A DNA stretch of 64,000 bases from Planomicrobium sp. CPCC 101110. GTDB lineage: Bacteria > Bacillota > Bacilli > Bacillales_A > Planococcaceae. The notes beneath the pieces are model-generated. The model did no database searches. It saw only the letters and a list, made by a program, of their open reading frames with translations, and was not told the origin of the DNA. The stretch is from positions 603,028 to 667,027 of the forward strand of contig NZ_VOHD01000003.1 of NCBI RefSeq assembly GCF_007859395.1, given 5' to 3'. Of this stretch, positions 50,401-58,953 are shown piece after piece (the stretch's first letter is position 1; the number at the start of each line of letters is the position of its first letter). A program made the translations under genes and the position numbers.

Positions 50401-50452
50401 TTTCGAAACCTGGCAAACGTGCATTTTATATTCTGAAGCAAGGGGTGGTCGT

Positions 50453-51364
50453 GTGAATCGATTGAAAGGAATCGCCATGGTCATCGGCGGCGCCATGCTA
50501 TGGGGCGCGACAGGTCCTTTGATAGAATGGACGTTGGCATTTTACAAACTGTCTGTCCCGTTTCTTTTGACGATCCGTATGTCAACGGCGGGCATTTTGC
50601 TGCTCGTTTTTTTGAAAATCAAGAAAGTGCATTTGACTGGCATTTTCCGGGACAGGATTTGGGTGCGCCAATTAGTCATTTTCTCGATTCTTGGCATGCT
50701 TGGGTGCCAGTATGCTTTTGTTACAGCAATTCATGTAAGCAATGCAGTAGTCGCAACGCTTCTGCAGTTTTTAGCGCCAGTCTATATTATCCTGTTTGTA
50801 TCACTGGGCCGGCGTAAATGGCCGCCTTCTTATCAATTGGTAGGGGTGATAGGAACTCTTGCCGGCTTGTTTTTGCTGTTGACGAATGGGCAGCCGGATA
50901 AATTGGCCATCAGCGGCATTGCTTTGGTCTGGGGGCTTTTGCTGGGCGCAGCTTTCGCGTTCTACACAATCTATCCGGCACGGCTGATGCAGGAATGGGG
51001 TGTCTTGCTGGTTGTTGCCTGGTCCATGCTCATCGGAGGCGTTTTTGTTGGATTGGCAAATCCGATTTTCCTTTCGGCTGAATGGCCAAAAATTATGAGC
51101 TTCCATGCAATCCTCTCCATAGTCGGTATTGTTGTAATCGGAACACTCGCCTTTGTGCTTTTTTTAAGCAGCATGCGGTTCATTGCGGCAGTAGAGACCA
51201 GCATATTATCAGCGTTTGAACCATTGACTGCCATGATCCTTTCGGTTTTCTGGTTTGGCGAATTTTTGGCACCGGTCCAATTGTTTGGAGCATTCGCAAT
51301 GCTGGTCTTTGTCACATGGCTGTCGCTTGCCGGAAAAGAAAAGCTCGAAGAAGAAAAAGCATAG
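50453..51364 (+). CDS. EamA/DMT family metabolite transporter, paralogue 2
   Basis: The protein has 303 residues, ten predicted membrane helices and two EamA repeats (GGAMLWGATGPLIEW, FVTAIHVSNAVVATLLQFLAPVYIILF; GLLLGAAFAFYTIYPARLM, IAAVETSILSAFEPLTAMILSVFWFGE). Start is GTG 50453 after AGGGGTGG. It is an independent unit between the cop genes and the ABC exporter; substrate unknown. Confidence 0.87.
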   Translation: MNRLKGIAMVIGGAMLWGATGPLIEWTLAFYKLSVPFLLTIRMSTAGILLLVFLKIKKVHLTGIFRDRIWVRQLVIFSILGMLGCQYAFVTAIHVSNAVVATLLQFLAPVYIILFVSLGRRKWPPSYQLVGVIGTLAGLFLLLTNGQPDKLAISGIALVWGLLLGAAFAFYTIYPARLMQEWGVLLVVAWSMLIGGVFVGLANPIFLSAEWPKIMSFHAILSIVGIVVIGTLAFVLFLSSMRFIAAVETSILSAFEPLTAMILSVFWFGEFLAPVQLFGAFAMLVFVTWLSLAGKEKLEEEKA

Positions 51365-51375
51365 CGGCACTTGGG

Positions 51376-51404
51376 ACAGCATCTTTTCCTGGATGCTGTT
51401 TTTT
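51376..51404 (+). terminator. terminator of EamA paralogue 2
   Basis: ACAGCATC pairs with GATGCTGT across an 8-nt loop, followed by T6. Confidence 0.7.
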
Positions 51405-51498
51405 GATTTGAAGGAAAAGTATTATGCGTTATCAGAAAGTTGTGGCATAATAATTACCATAAAAGTTCGTGTTTCGAAATGTTTAAGGGGATGGTTGC

Positions 51499-53226
51499 TT
51501 GAAAACAGTTTTTTCCTATGCAAAACCATATAAAGGATATATTGTCTTTGCATTATTTTTGATGTTGCTTGAATTGACGGTTGAATTGATGCAGCCTTTG
51601 GTTATAGCGAAAATTGTGGACGAAGGCATCGTGGCCGGCGACCAAGACCGAATTGTACAACTGGGAATTTTGCTTGTTGGACTGTCTGTGATTGCACTTA
51701 TATCAGGTATTACCAATTCCTATTACGCTTCCCACGTTTCACAGAGTTTTTCTTTCGATTTGCGCCGTGTGCTTTACGGCCGGGTCCAGTCATTCTCGTT
51801 AGCCACTTTCAATAAATTCCCGGCATCAGGTTTGATTACGCGGTTGACGAGCGACGTCAACCTTGTCCAGCAAGTGCTTTTTATGGGGCTGCGGATCATG
51901 CTGCGGGCGCCATTGCTTGTTATAGGAAGCATGTTGATGGCGTTTGTCGTCAATGCTGAACTAGCCGTTTACTTGGTCGTCGTTTTTCCGGTGCTGCTTA
52001 TATTCCTATATGTCATGGTGCTGAAAGGGGTCGCTCACTTCAGCTTTGTGCAAAAGCGCTTGGACCGGGTCAACCGATTGATTCAGGAAAATCTGCAGGC
52101 GGTGCGCTTGATCAAGGCTTATTTGCGGGGCAACTACGAGTCAAGCCGATTTTCTGAAGTGGCGGGATCGCTTAAAATCGATACTGTGAAAGCTTTCCGA
52201 ATCATGGAAGTGGTTTTGCCGGTTTTGTTGTTTGGCATGAATCTTTCATTATTGGCGGTGCTGTGGTTCGGTGCTTCATCCATTCAGACAGGCGGTGCAC
52301 AGATTGGTGAATTGGTGGCCGTTGTCAACTACGCTATGCGCATGACAGGCGCTTTTTCCATGTTTTCTTTCATTATTATGGCGTTCGCCCGGGCAAAGGC
52401 TTCTTCAGAACGAATCGAAGAAGTGCTGCGCGCGGAAGATTCGCGTGAAAAAGAAGAGCAGGGCGAGGCTCATGAAATCCGCCGCGGGGAAATTGTTTTT
52501 GAGAACGTTTCGTTCACTTATCCGGGAACAAGCCGCGAAGTGCTGAAAAACATCTCGTTCCGGATGCAGCCCAATGAAAAACTGGCTATCATGGGGGCGA
52601 CAGGCTCTGGAAAGACATCACTGCTGCAATTGATTCCGAGATTTTACGATGCTGCTGAAGGCACTGTGTACATTCATGGGCATGATGTGAAAAACTGGTC
52701 ATTGCGTGCGCTCCGAAAAACGATCGGTGTCGTGCCGCAGCAATCGCTCCTTTTTACCGGAACAATCTCCGAGAATTTGTCGTGGGGCAAAGAACAGGCT
52801 GAGCAGAAAGAATTGGCGATGGCTGCAGGGAAAGCCCAAATCCATCAGACAGTGGAGCGTTTTCCAAAAGGATATGGCACGCGGGTAGGGCAAAAGGGAG
52901 TCAATTTGTCGGGCGGCCAAAAGCAGCGGTTGTCTATTGCGCGTGCGCTCGTCCGTAAACCATCGATCCTCATCTTGGATGACAGTACCAGTGCTCTGGA
53001 TGTGAAAACGGAAGCGGCGCTCTGGGAAGCGTTGGAAACCGAAAAAGCGACAATGCTTGTCGTTACTCAGAAAATCAGGACGGCGAAAAAAGCCGATCGC
53101 ATTTTGCTCATGGAAGAAGGGGAGGTTTCAGCTTATGGCACACATGACCATTTGATGAAACACTCAGAGTTGTACAGGCAGATTGCGCTTTCCCAACAGG
53201 AAGAGGAGGTGGACGAATATGTTTGA
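51499..53226 (+). CDS. heterodimeric ABC exporter, subunit 1 (degenerate-site half, YfiB-like)
   Basis: The protein has 575 residues: six membrane helices then an ATPase. Walker A GATGSGKT (366-373) and signature LSGGQ (470-474) are intact. The catalytic carboxylate after Walker B is Asp495 (ILILDDSTSALD) instead of Glu, and the switch histidine is Gln524 (VVTQKIRT). This is the degenerate-site half found in BmrC and TM287. Start is TTG 51499 with AAGGGG 8 nt upstream. The partner gene overlaps by 8 bp. Lengths match Bacillus YfiB/YfiC. Likely exports drugs or lipids; substrate unknown. Confidence 0.9.
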   Translation: MKTVFSYAKPYKGYIVFALFLMLLELTVELMQPLVIAKIVDEGIVAGDQDRIVQLGILLVGLSVIALISGITNSYYASHVSQSFSFDLRRVLYGRVQSFSLATFNKFPASGLITRLTSDVNLVQQVLFMGLRIMLRAPLLVIGSMLMAFVVNAELAVYLVVVFPVLLIFLYVMVLKGVAHFSFVQKRLDRVNRLIQENLQAVRLIKAYLRGNYESSRFSEVAGSLKIDTVKAFRIMEVVLPVLLFGMNLSLLAVLWFGASSIQTGGAQIGELVAVVNYAMRMTGAFSMFSFIIMAFARAKASSERIEEVLRAEDSREKEEQGEAHEIRRGEIVFENVSFTYPGTSREVLKNISFRMQPNEKLAIMGATGSGKTSLLQLIPRFYDAAEGTVYIHGHDVKNWSLRALRKTIGVVPQQSLLFTGTISENLSWGKEQAEQKELAMAAGKAQIHQTVERFPKGYGTRVGQKGVNLSGGQKQRLSIARALVRKPSILILDDSTSALDVKTEAALWEALETEKATMLVVTQKIRTAKKADRILLMEEGEVSAYGTHDHLMKHSELYRQIALSQQEEEVDEYV

Positions 53227-55042
53227 TGCGATCCGCCGCCCTTTCGGCTATGAACCGGTTATCAAAAAAGAAGACCTGAAAAAGAAAACGGCGAAAAAAG
53301 CCGAACGGGCAGAAAACTGGCAATCGACTTTGCTCAGAATCTGGAAGCTCGTTGATGAGCACCGCATCTTATTGATCGTTGTGCTGAGCATGGTGTTTTT
53401 CAGTTCGGCTTTAGCGCTGCTCGGTCCATATCTTGTCGGCTATATCATCGACCAGTACATCGTCCCGCAGAATTTTAGCGGAATGGGTCTGATTATCGGT
53501 TGGCTGATTGTTGTTTATACGGGTTATTCTTTGACGATGTATTTACAGAACTACTGGATGGTTGGAATCGCCCAGCAGGTCATTTATCGAATGCGGACTG
53601 GATTGTTCGAGCATTTACAGCGTTTGCCCGTTTCTTTTTTCGATAAACGGCAGCATGGTGAATTGATGAGCCGGATGACGAACGATATCGAAAATGTCTC
53701 ATCGACACTGAACAGCTCGTTTATCCAAGTGTTTTCAAGCATCTTGACTTTAGCCGGCACTGCTGTCGTCATGGTGATGCTTAGCCCGTTGCTGACGGTG
53801 CTGACGCTTGTCATCATTCCGCTCATGTATGTGTCGATGCAATGGATTACAAAACGGACAGGCAGATTGTATAAGGAACAGCAACAAGCGATTGGCGATT
53901 TGAACGGCTATATTGAGGAAACAATTTCTGGCCAGAAGATTGTTAAGGCATTTTCCCAAGAACCGCGTGTCATGGAAGAGTTCCTGGTTAAAAGCGAACG
54001 GATGCGGAACACCGGTTTCTGGGCATGGACATATGCCGGATTTATCCCGAAAGTGATGAACTTCCTGAACAATGCGAGCTTTGCGATTGTAGCCGGTGTG
54101 GGTGGGGTGCTGGCGTTGAACGGCTCGATTTCAATTGGCGTGATCGTCATTTTCACGGAGTATGCCCGGCAATTCACACGTCCGTTGAATGATCTTGCGA
54201 ACCAGTTCAATACTATTTTGTCGGCAATCGCGGGCGCAGAACGTGTATTTTCGATTATGGAGGAAAAGGAAGAGCCCGATGACCAAGTTGAAAACGCGGA
54301 CAAAGAACTCCGCGGCCAAGTCGTTTTTGATGATGTCTCTTTCAAATACGAGGGAGCCGAAGAGGACTGGACGATCCGCAATGTCAGCTTTACGGTGAAT
54401 GTGGGCCAAACGGCGGCGCTTGTAGGAGCGACCGGCGCAGGAAAAACAACCATCATGCAGCTGCTTGCGCGTTTCTATGATGCCAACGAAGGCGAAATCC
54501 GTTTGGATGGTACGCCGATTGCGTCGATGCCGCGGGAAACTTTGCGCAAACAGATTGCGTTTGTTCTGCAAGATCCATTTCTTTTCGAAGCTACAGTAAT
54601 GGAGAACATCCGTTATGGCCGTTTGGACGCAGCCGATGAAGATGTGATAGAAGCGGCGAAAAAAGCCAATGCCCATGAGTTTATCGGAAAATTGCCCGAT
54701 GGCTACGATACCGTTCTTTCGGGCGATGGATCGATGATCAGCCAAGGGCAAAAGCAGCTGCTGTCGATTGCCCGGGCATTGATCGCGGACCCCGTCATCT
54801 TACTGCTGGACGAAGCGACCAGCAGCATTGATACGGTCACCGAATTGAAGATCCAGGAAGCGCTGGAACGGCTAATGAAAGGGCGGACAAGTTTCGTCAT
54901 TGCCCATCGCTTGAACACAGTCCGCCAAGCGGATCTGGTCATGGTTATGAATATGGGCGAACTGGTCGAATCCGGCACACAGCAGCAGCTGCTAGCCCGC
55001 GGAGGAATGTATGCAAACATGCTGGCAGATGCCGACGGATAA
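53219..55042 (+). CDS. heterodimeric ABC exporter, subunit 2 (YfiC-like)
   Basis: The protein has 607 residues with a cytosolic N-terminal extension of about 45 residues, six membrane helices and an ATPase. Walker A GATGAGKT (403-410), Walker B LLLDEATSSID with catalytic Glu532 and switch His563 (IAHRLNT) are canonical, while its signature is ISQGQ (507-511) instead of LSGGQ. Paired with subunit 1, this gives one competent and one degenerate ATP site. ATG 53219 follows AGGAGGTGG and overlaps the upstream gene by 8 bp. Confidence 0.9.
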   Translation: MFDAIRRPFGYEPVIKKEDLKKKTAKKAERAENWQSTLLRIWKLVDEHRILLIVVLSMVFFSSALALLGPYLVGYIIDQYIVPQNFSGMGLIIGWLIVVYTGYSLTMYLQNYWMVGIAQQVIYRMRTGLFEHLQRLPVSFFDKRQHGELMSRMTNDIENVSSTLNSSFIQVFSSILTLAGTAVVMVMLSPLLTVLTLVIIPLMYVSMQWITKRTGRLYKEQQQAIGDLNGYIEETISGQKIVKAFSQEPRVMEEFLVKSERMRNTGFWAWTYAGFIPKVMNFLNNASFAIVAGVGGVLALNGSISIGVIVIFTEYARQFTRPLNDLANQFNTILSAIAGAERVFSIMEEKEEPDDQVENADKELRGQVVFDDVSFKYEGAEEDWTIRNVSFTVNVGQTAALVGATGAGKTTIMQLLARFYDANEGEIRLDGTPIASMPRETLRKQIAFVLQDPFLFEATVMENIRYGRLDAADEDVIEAAKKANAHEFIGKLPDGYDTVLSGDGSMISQGQKQLLSIARALIADPVILLLDEATSSIDTVTELKIQEALERLMKGRTSFVIAHRLNTVRQADLVMVMNMGELVESGTQQQLLARGGMYANMLADADG

Positions 55043-55046
55043 AGAG

Positions 55047-55084
55047 AAAGAAGCTGTCCTTTTATTTGAGGGCAGCTTCTTTTT
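55047..55084 (+). terminator. terminator of ABC exporter operon
   Basis: AAAGAAGCTG-T-CC and GG-G-CAGCTTCTTTTT form an interrupted stem with a T-run. Confidence 0.75.
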
Positions 55085-55166
55085 GGGGCTTATGCATCTC
55101 TGGGATGGTCGTAGGATCGGATTTGTTATGATAGGATAAAAGAAAAATGGATAAGGGGGACATAAG

Positions 55167-56015
55167 ATGAATGTGTCTTTATCGATTGATTCGTTTCCGC
55201 TTGATGATGATACAGCCCGCGACATGCAGGAGCTGCTGGATCAGATGCCGATAGACTACGGGACGGTGTTGAATGCGCCGGTTTGGCGGCTTCCCGAAGC
55301 GAGAGGTTTTGCGGTTTTGGCTTATTTGGAAGGCAGCGGCTTGATCGGCTTTGCAACGTGCCTTGATATTGTAGGGCTTCACCACTACGAGTGGTCGGTT
55401 ATTGTTCATCCGGAGTTCCGCCGGCAGGCTATTGGGACGGCTCTTGCTGAAGGCGTCGCGTACGGGCTCCAGCAGCGGGAAGCGGAAAGCGAGTTAGCAG
55501 TATTTATTGAAGACGAAAAAGCTGCGGCTTTTCTGCAGAGTTTGGGATATGCAGCCGGCTTCAAGGAGATTCTGCTTGGGGCGCCGGCGCATGAAGCGGA
55601 AGAATTGCCGGCCGGCTTGTCGGTTGTGCCCTATGGCGGCGAACAAGCCGAATTGGCAGCAGTTTTAGTGGCTGCTTTTGATGAGGATGTACTGCCGGTC
55701 ATGGCCCATAATATTGATGAAGCAGGACGGGAAATTTGGGTGATGAAAAAAGAAGGCCGGATTATAGCGGCAGCGACGCTAATCGCGGAAGAAGACGCGC
55801 TTTGGGTCACCGCTTTTGCAGTGGATCCGAAAGAACAAGGAAATGGCTATGGCCAGGCATTTTTGCGCTGGTGCCGCAATCAGGCTTTTGTTGAAAACAA
55901 ATGCCAAGTGCTGTTAGACGTTGAAACGACGAATGATGCAATCCGGGTTTATGAAAAAGCTGGATTTTCGCCAGTGGATACGGTTCATTACTGGAAGCGG
56001 AAAGAAGGGGAATAA
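55167..56015 (+). CDS. tandem GNAT acetyltransferase
   Basis: The protein has 282 residues with two GNAT modules. Module 1 has the acetyl-CoA loop WSVIVHPEFRRQAIGTALAEG (V-x-P-x-x-R-x-x-G-x-G/A). Module 2 has VTAFAVDPKEQGNGYGQAFLRWC with a fuller Q-x-x-G-x-G loop and NDAIRVYEKAGF near its end. In such mycothiol-synthase-like tandem proteins one module is usually catalytic, here more likely module 2. Acceptor unknown. AGGGGG precedes the ATG. Confidence 0.85.
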   Translation: MNVSLSIDSFPLDDDTARDMQELLDQMPIDYGTVLNAPVWRLPEARGFAVLAYLEGSGLIGFATCLDIVGLHHYEWSVIVHPEFRRQAIGTALAEGVAYGLQQREAESELAVFIEDEKAAAFLQSLGYAAGFKEILLGAPAHEAEELPAGLSVVPYGGEQAELAAVLVAAFDEDVLPVMAHNIDEAGREIWVMKKEGRIIAAATLIAEEDALWVTAFAVDPKEQGNGYGQAFLRWCRNQAFVENKCQVLLDVETTNDAIRVYEKAGFSPVDTVHYWKRKEGE

Positions 56016-56022
56016 ATCAAAA

Positions 56023-56048
56023 AAACCACCCTTGTTTCGGGGTGGTTT
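56023..56048. terminator. bidirectional terminator between GNAT and YusW-like genes
   Basis: AAACCACCC, an 8-nt loop, GGGTGGTTT. The T-run is longer on the minus strand. Confidence 0.75.
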
Positions 56049-56060
56049 CATGCATTTGAA

Positions 56061-56570
56061 TCAGTTTCCGGATGCTTGATATTCTTTATCTTCTCCGCCT
56101 TGATACTGCACTTCAATTTCAATATTGCTGTAGCCCTCTTTTAAACCAAAAGCCTCCGCGACTTGCGAAATAACATCTTCATCAGACATGTCAGGCTGAA
56201 GCTCCATATTTGTAAAGGCCGGTTCAATCTCATCCCATGCCTCGTTGCCGCTAAGTTCTACATTGTCGATTTTGTTTGTATAGGTGGCTTCGACTTTCTC
56301 GCGGATTTCTTCGTAGCTGACGGCATAGGCTTCATCTTGGTCCGGATAGTCTACTGTCATTTCAAATTCCGTGAAGCCGAATGTCCCGCCGCCGACTTCC
56401 TGGCTGTCAACACCGCCGCTGGTGGCTGCGTCAGCATTCGTGTCAGAAGGATCGGTGGATTCTTCGTTTTGGACCGGTTCAGTCACTTCTTCATTGCTGC
56501 CGCAGGCAGCAAGCATGATTGTTGAGGATAGAAATAAAACGGTCAATAGGGGATACTTGCGATACCTCAT
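56061..56570 (-). CDS. YusW-like lipoprotein
   Basis: The protein has 169 residues. Signal peptide with lipobox LAAC (Cys23), then a Ser/Thr/Asp/Glu-rich linker to about residue 60. The C-terminal domain (FTEFEMTVDYPDQDEAYAVSYEE and NMELQPDMSDEDVISQVAEAFGLKEGYSNIEIEVQY) is of the YusW type: two short strand-helix repeats of unknown role. It is anchored on the outer face of the membrane. Start 56570 lies 8 nt after AAAGGA; ATG 56579 is too close to that site. Confidence 0.75.
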   Translation of the reverse strand: MRYRKYPLLTVLFLSSTIMLAACGSNEEVTEPVQNEESTDPSDTNADAATSGGVDSQEVGGGTFGFTEFEMTVDYPDQDEAYAVSYEEIREKVEATYTNKIDNVELSGNEAWDEIEPAFTNMELQPDMSDEDVISQVAEAFGLKEGYSNIEIEVQYQGGEDKEYQASGN

Positions 56571-57009
56571 GAGTCTCATCCTTTCGCTGTCGTATTTCTT
56601 ATTATGATCATCATTCCCGATTTTCGTGCTTTTAATCTTTAACGGGGATTTCCTAAAGCGGCGAAATTTAGAAGAAGGATGTCCGAGAGGGGCAGGAATG
56701 GAGTTTTTCCAGTTGGCTGCGATAATGCCAGCCGCGTATATGAAATTCCGCGATGGCTCAGGAAATTCCAGCGCTTTTCAATTTCATCAGTGCCGCATGA
56801 TTGGCATCGTATTGGGGTATAAAACTAAATATATCCTAAAATTAATGAAAAAAGGAAATGCTTCATCAAAAGCTGGGAGAAGCTATCCGAACCCCAGGAT
56901 TGTACGCTGCCATTCGGAGATTGTGGCATCAATCACTTAAAGAAAGTGCCCGATCAATACTTCTTCCCGGAAATTCGGGAAATATGCACGGATCTATAGG
57001 AGGAGCTTC
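56571..57009. other. 439-bp gap without a convincing gene
   Basis: This gap should hold the YusW-gene promoter (left) and the phosphodiesterase-like gene promoter (right). It is locally AT-rich around 56820-56860. Two short frames exist (56626-56940 and 56858-57013) but neither has a credible ribosome site or recognisable composition. I see no hairpin, repeat or RNA motif in it. Confidence 0.5.
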
Positions 57010-57723
57010 ATGAAAATTTACGCAAATAGAGGAAGTTCAGGGAATTATCCTGAAAATACACTTGCCGCTTTCAGAGCTGCCGCTGAGCTGCCGATTGCAG
57101 GAATTGTTATGAATGTACAGCTCTCAAAAGATGGAAAAGTTGTCGTTATCCATGATGAGAGGCTGGAACGCACTACAGATGGGCAAGGGTATGTGAAAGA
57201 CAAAACACTCACGGAACTGAAGGATTTGAATTGCGGAGCCTGGTTTTCTCCTGACTGGGAAGAAGAAAGAATTCCGACTCTCGATGAGGTATTCGATATA
57301 TTCCAGGGAACTGACCATCGCCTGAATATCGAATTGAAAACGGATTTTTTTCCATACGACCAGCTGATTGGAAAAGTGATTGCAATATCGGACAAGCGTG
57401 GTATGACTGAAAGGCTCATTTTGTCTTCGTTCAATCATGAAGATGTTCAAAAAGTATGCAGAGAAACGCATGTTGAATCAGCTATCCTGACATCGGATAT
57501 TTTAGTGGACGCTTATGATTATGCGCGGGTAATCGGCACAGACCGCATCCACATATCGTTGTCGGGCGCCTACCGGAGAACTGCTACCGATGCGCTGAGA
57601 AAAGGCGCGATTGTCTACGTTTACGCCGGAGATGACCTGCAATATGCCGAAGAGCTCCAGCAAATCGGGATACACGGATTGATCACAAATCATCCGGAAG
57701 TGATGTTAAAGAGATTGCCGTAA
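57010..57723 (+). CDS. glycerophosphodiester phosphodiesterase-like protein with altered active site
   Basis: The protein has 237 residues with a GDPD-family TIM barrel. Recognisable are RGSSGNYPENTLAAF, SKDGKVVVIHDERLERTTDGQG, IPTLDEVFDIF, LNIELKTD, GLITNHPEVM. Usual members have HRG with catalytic His, then E-x-D metal ligands. Here these are N6-R7-G8 and V33-M34-N35, while H48 (HDE) and E108 (IELK) remain. Three of five key positions are therefore changed, so hydrolysis of glycerophosphodiesters is doubtful. The gene has AGGAGG and no frameshift, so it is maintained. It has no signal peptide and is cytosolic. Confidence 0.82.
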   Translation: MKIYANRGSSGNYPENTLAAFRAAAELPIAGIVMNVQLSKDGKVVVIHDERLERTTDGQGYVKDKTLTELKDLNCGAWFSPDWEEERIPTLDEVFDIFQGTDHRLNIELKTDFFPYDQLIGKVIAISDKRGMTERLILSSFNHEDVQKVCRETHVESAILTSDILVDAYDYARVIGTDRIHISLSGAYRRTATDALRKGAIVYVYAGDDLQYAEELQQIGIHGLITNHPEVMLKRLP

Positions 57724-57751
57724 AAAAGAGGCGCCCAAGGGCGCCTCTTTT
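57724..57751. terminator. bidirectional terminator, GDPD-like / DUF2804 genes
   Basis: AAAAGAGGCGCCC, a 2-nt loop, GGGCGCCTCTTTT: a 13-bp perfect stem between convergent genes, overlapping the DUF2804 stop by two bases. Confidence 0.85.
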
Positions 57752-58769
57752 ACCATTTAGCATGATGTTCTTCGATTGCCCCAAGCATTTGAAGGATTTT
57801 CACCTTTTTCCCATCGGGTTCGCGGACATAGCCGTTATAATAGCCGAAAAGCTGATGCATTTCTGATTTCACAAGCCGAACATCCGTTTTGGAGACTCGT
57901 TCAAAAAAAGGAACGAAGGTCAGCTTCACATCATCAGAAAACTTTGTATGGATAAGCCATGGTTCTTTATAGTTTTCCCGATTGTATCGGAACAAGACAT
58001 CTTCATGGATTTTGGTCATTTTCCCATTTATGAAAAAAGCATTTTCAGTCATACCGGTTCCATCGGTCCACTTGCCGCCGAAATTCAATCCGATGACTTT
58101 GCCATGAAAACGCTGGGAGGCCATAGCCCAGTTCCAAGATGTTTCCCGAGGCCAGACGCCTCTTCCATAATCCAATATGGCGTAGGTGTCATCCACATCA
58201 AATTCATATCGCTGGCTGCCGATTTTTACCGAACCGGAAGTTGGAAGAGAGAGATGTTTCCCGGTAAACTGGAACGTCTGCCGATTCCAGGGAATGACGA
58301 CGTTCAGGGAATCATGGCTCTCAGGATGATGCACTTCGAGATCAGCCTGCAGCGATTCGCCTTCAAAGTCGTTTACGGTTACAGTAATATGTGTTTTATT
58401 TTGGCTGTAATCAAATTGAATCACCATATCATCATGGCGGAAAAAGCTGCTTTCCAATACTTGTCCAGGAAGCTTGAGCTGGCGTGTGAATGGAACAATG
58501 ACAGTTTTCTCCTGAAAGCGCAATGTTTCATAATTTAAAAAGTAGACGTTGCAAATAGTGGCGTAGTCCAAGTGGCTGATAGTTGCGGAAAACATCAATT
58601 CTTCCCCGAAAACACACCAATAGTTCCACTTTTTCTTGCGCAAAAAGTTCCCCCGTAAATTGCACTCGATAAGCGGCTCTCTCGCAAAGCCGATGGCGTT
58701 GGGATTTAATTGGCCTTTTGCATCACAAAGCATTACGTGTTCTGTAAGTTCCCGTTCTACATGCTGCAT
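57750..58769 (-). CDS. DUF2804 family protein
   Basis: The protein has 339 residues, rich in beta strand and aromatic residues, with no signal peptide or membrane helix. Family-like segments are KKWNYWCVFGEELMFSATISHLDYA, DYGRGVWPRETSWNWAMASQ, IGLNFGGKWTDGTGMTENAFF. These tryptophan-rich blocks define DUF2804, whose function is unknown; the fold resembles lipid-binding lipocalin-like beta barrels, so a role with hydrophobic ligands is possible but speculative. Start 58769 follows GAGGTGG; GTG 58778 lies inside that site. Confidence 0.8.
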   Translation of the reverse strand: MQHVERELTEHVMLCDAKGQLNPNAIGFAREPLIECNLRGNFLRKKKWNYWCVFGEELMFSATISHLDYATICNVYFLNYETLRFQEKTVIVPFTRQLKLPGQVLESSFFRHDDMVIQFDYSQNKTHITVTVNDFEGESLQADLEVHHPESHDSLNVVIPWNRQTFQFTGKHLSLPTSGSVKIGSQRYEFDVDDTYAILDYGRGVWPRETSWNWAMASQRFHGKVIGLNFGGKWTDGTGMTENAFFINGKMTKIHEDVLFRYNRENYKEPWLIHTKFSDDVKLTFVPFFERVSKTDVRLVKSEMHQLFGYYNGYVREPDGKKVKILQMLGAIEEHHAKW

Positions 58770-58953
58770 TAAATCCACCTCGCACCTTATTCTCTTCCTT
58801 ATTGTAGCAGACTAAGAGAAGAAAGTTAGTAAAGAAGGGGCTGCAGAAGAATCGACAAGCTAAAAAAAAATAAAGAATGGCCAAAAACAGGACTATACTA
58901 CTGATTGATTGCAGCTTGCTCTTCTATAAGCGATTTGAAGTTGCGGCGTTTTG

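Noticed and set aside
56626..56940. 104-codon plus-strand frame before the GDPD-like gene
   Set aside because: No ribosome site, mixed composition, no recognisable domain.
56858..57013. 51-codon frame overlapping the GDPD-like start as ATGA
   Set aside because: The overlap is suggestive, but AAAGG is only 2 nt from its ATG, the sequence looks like chance, and the downstream gene has its own AGGAGG.
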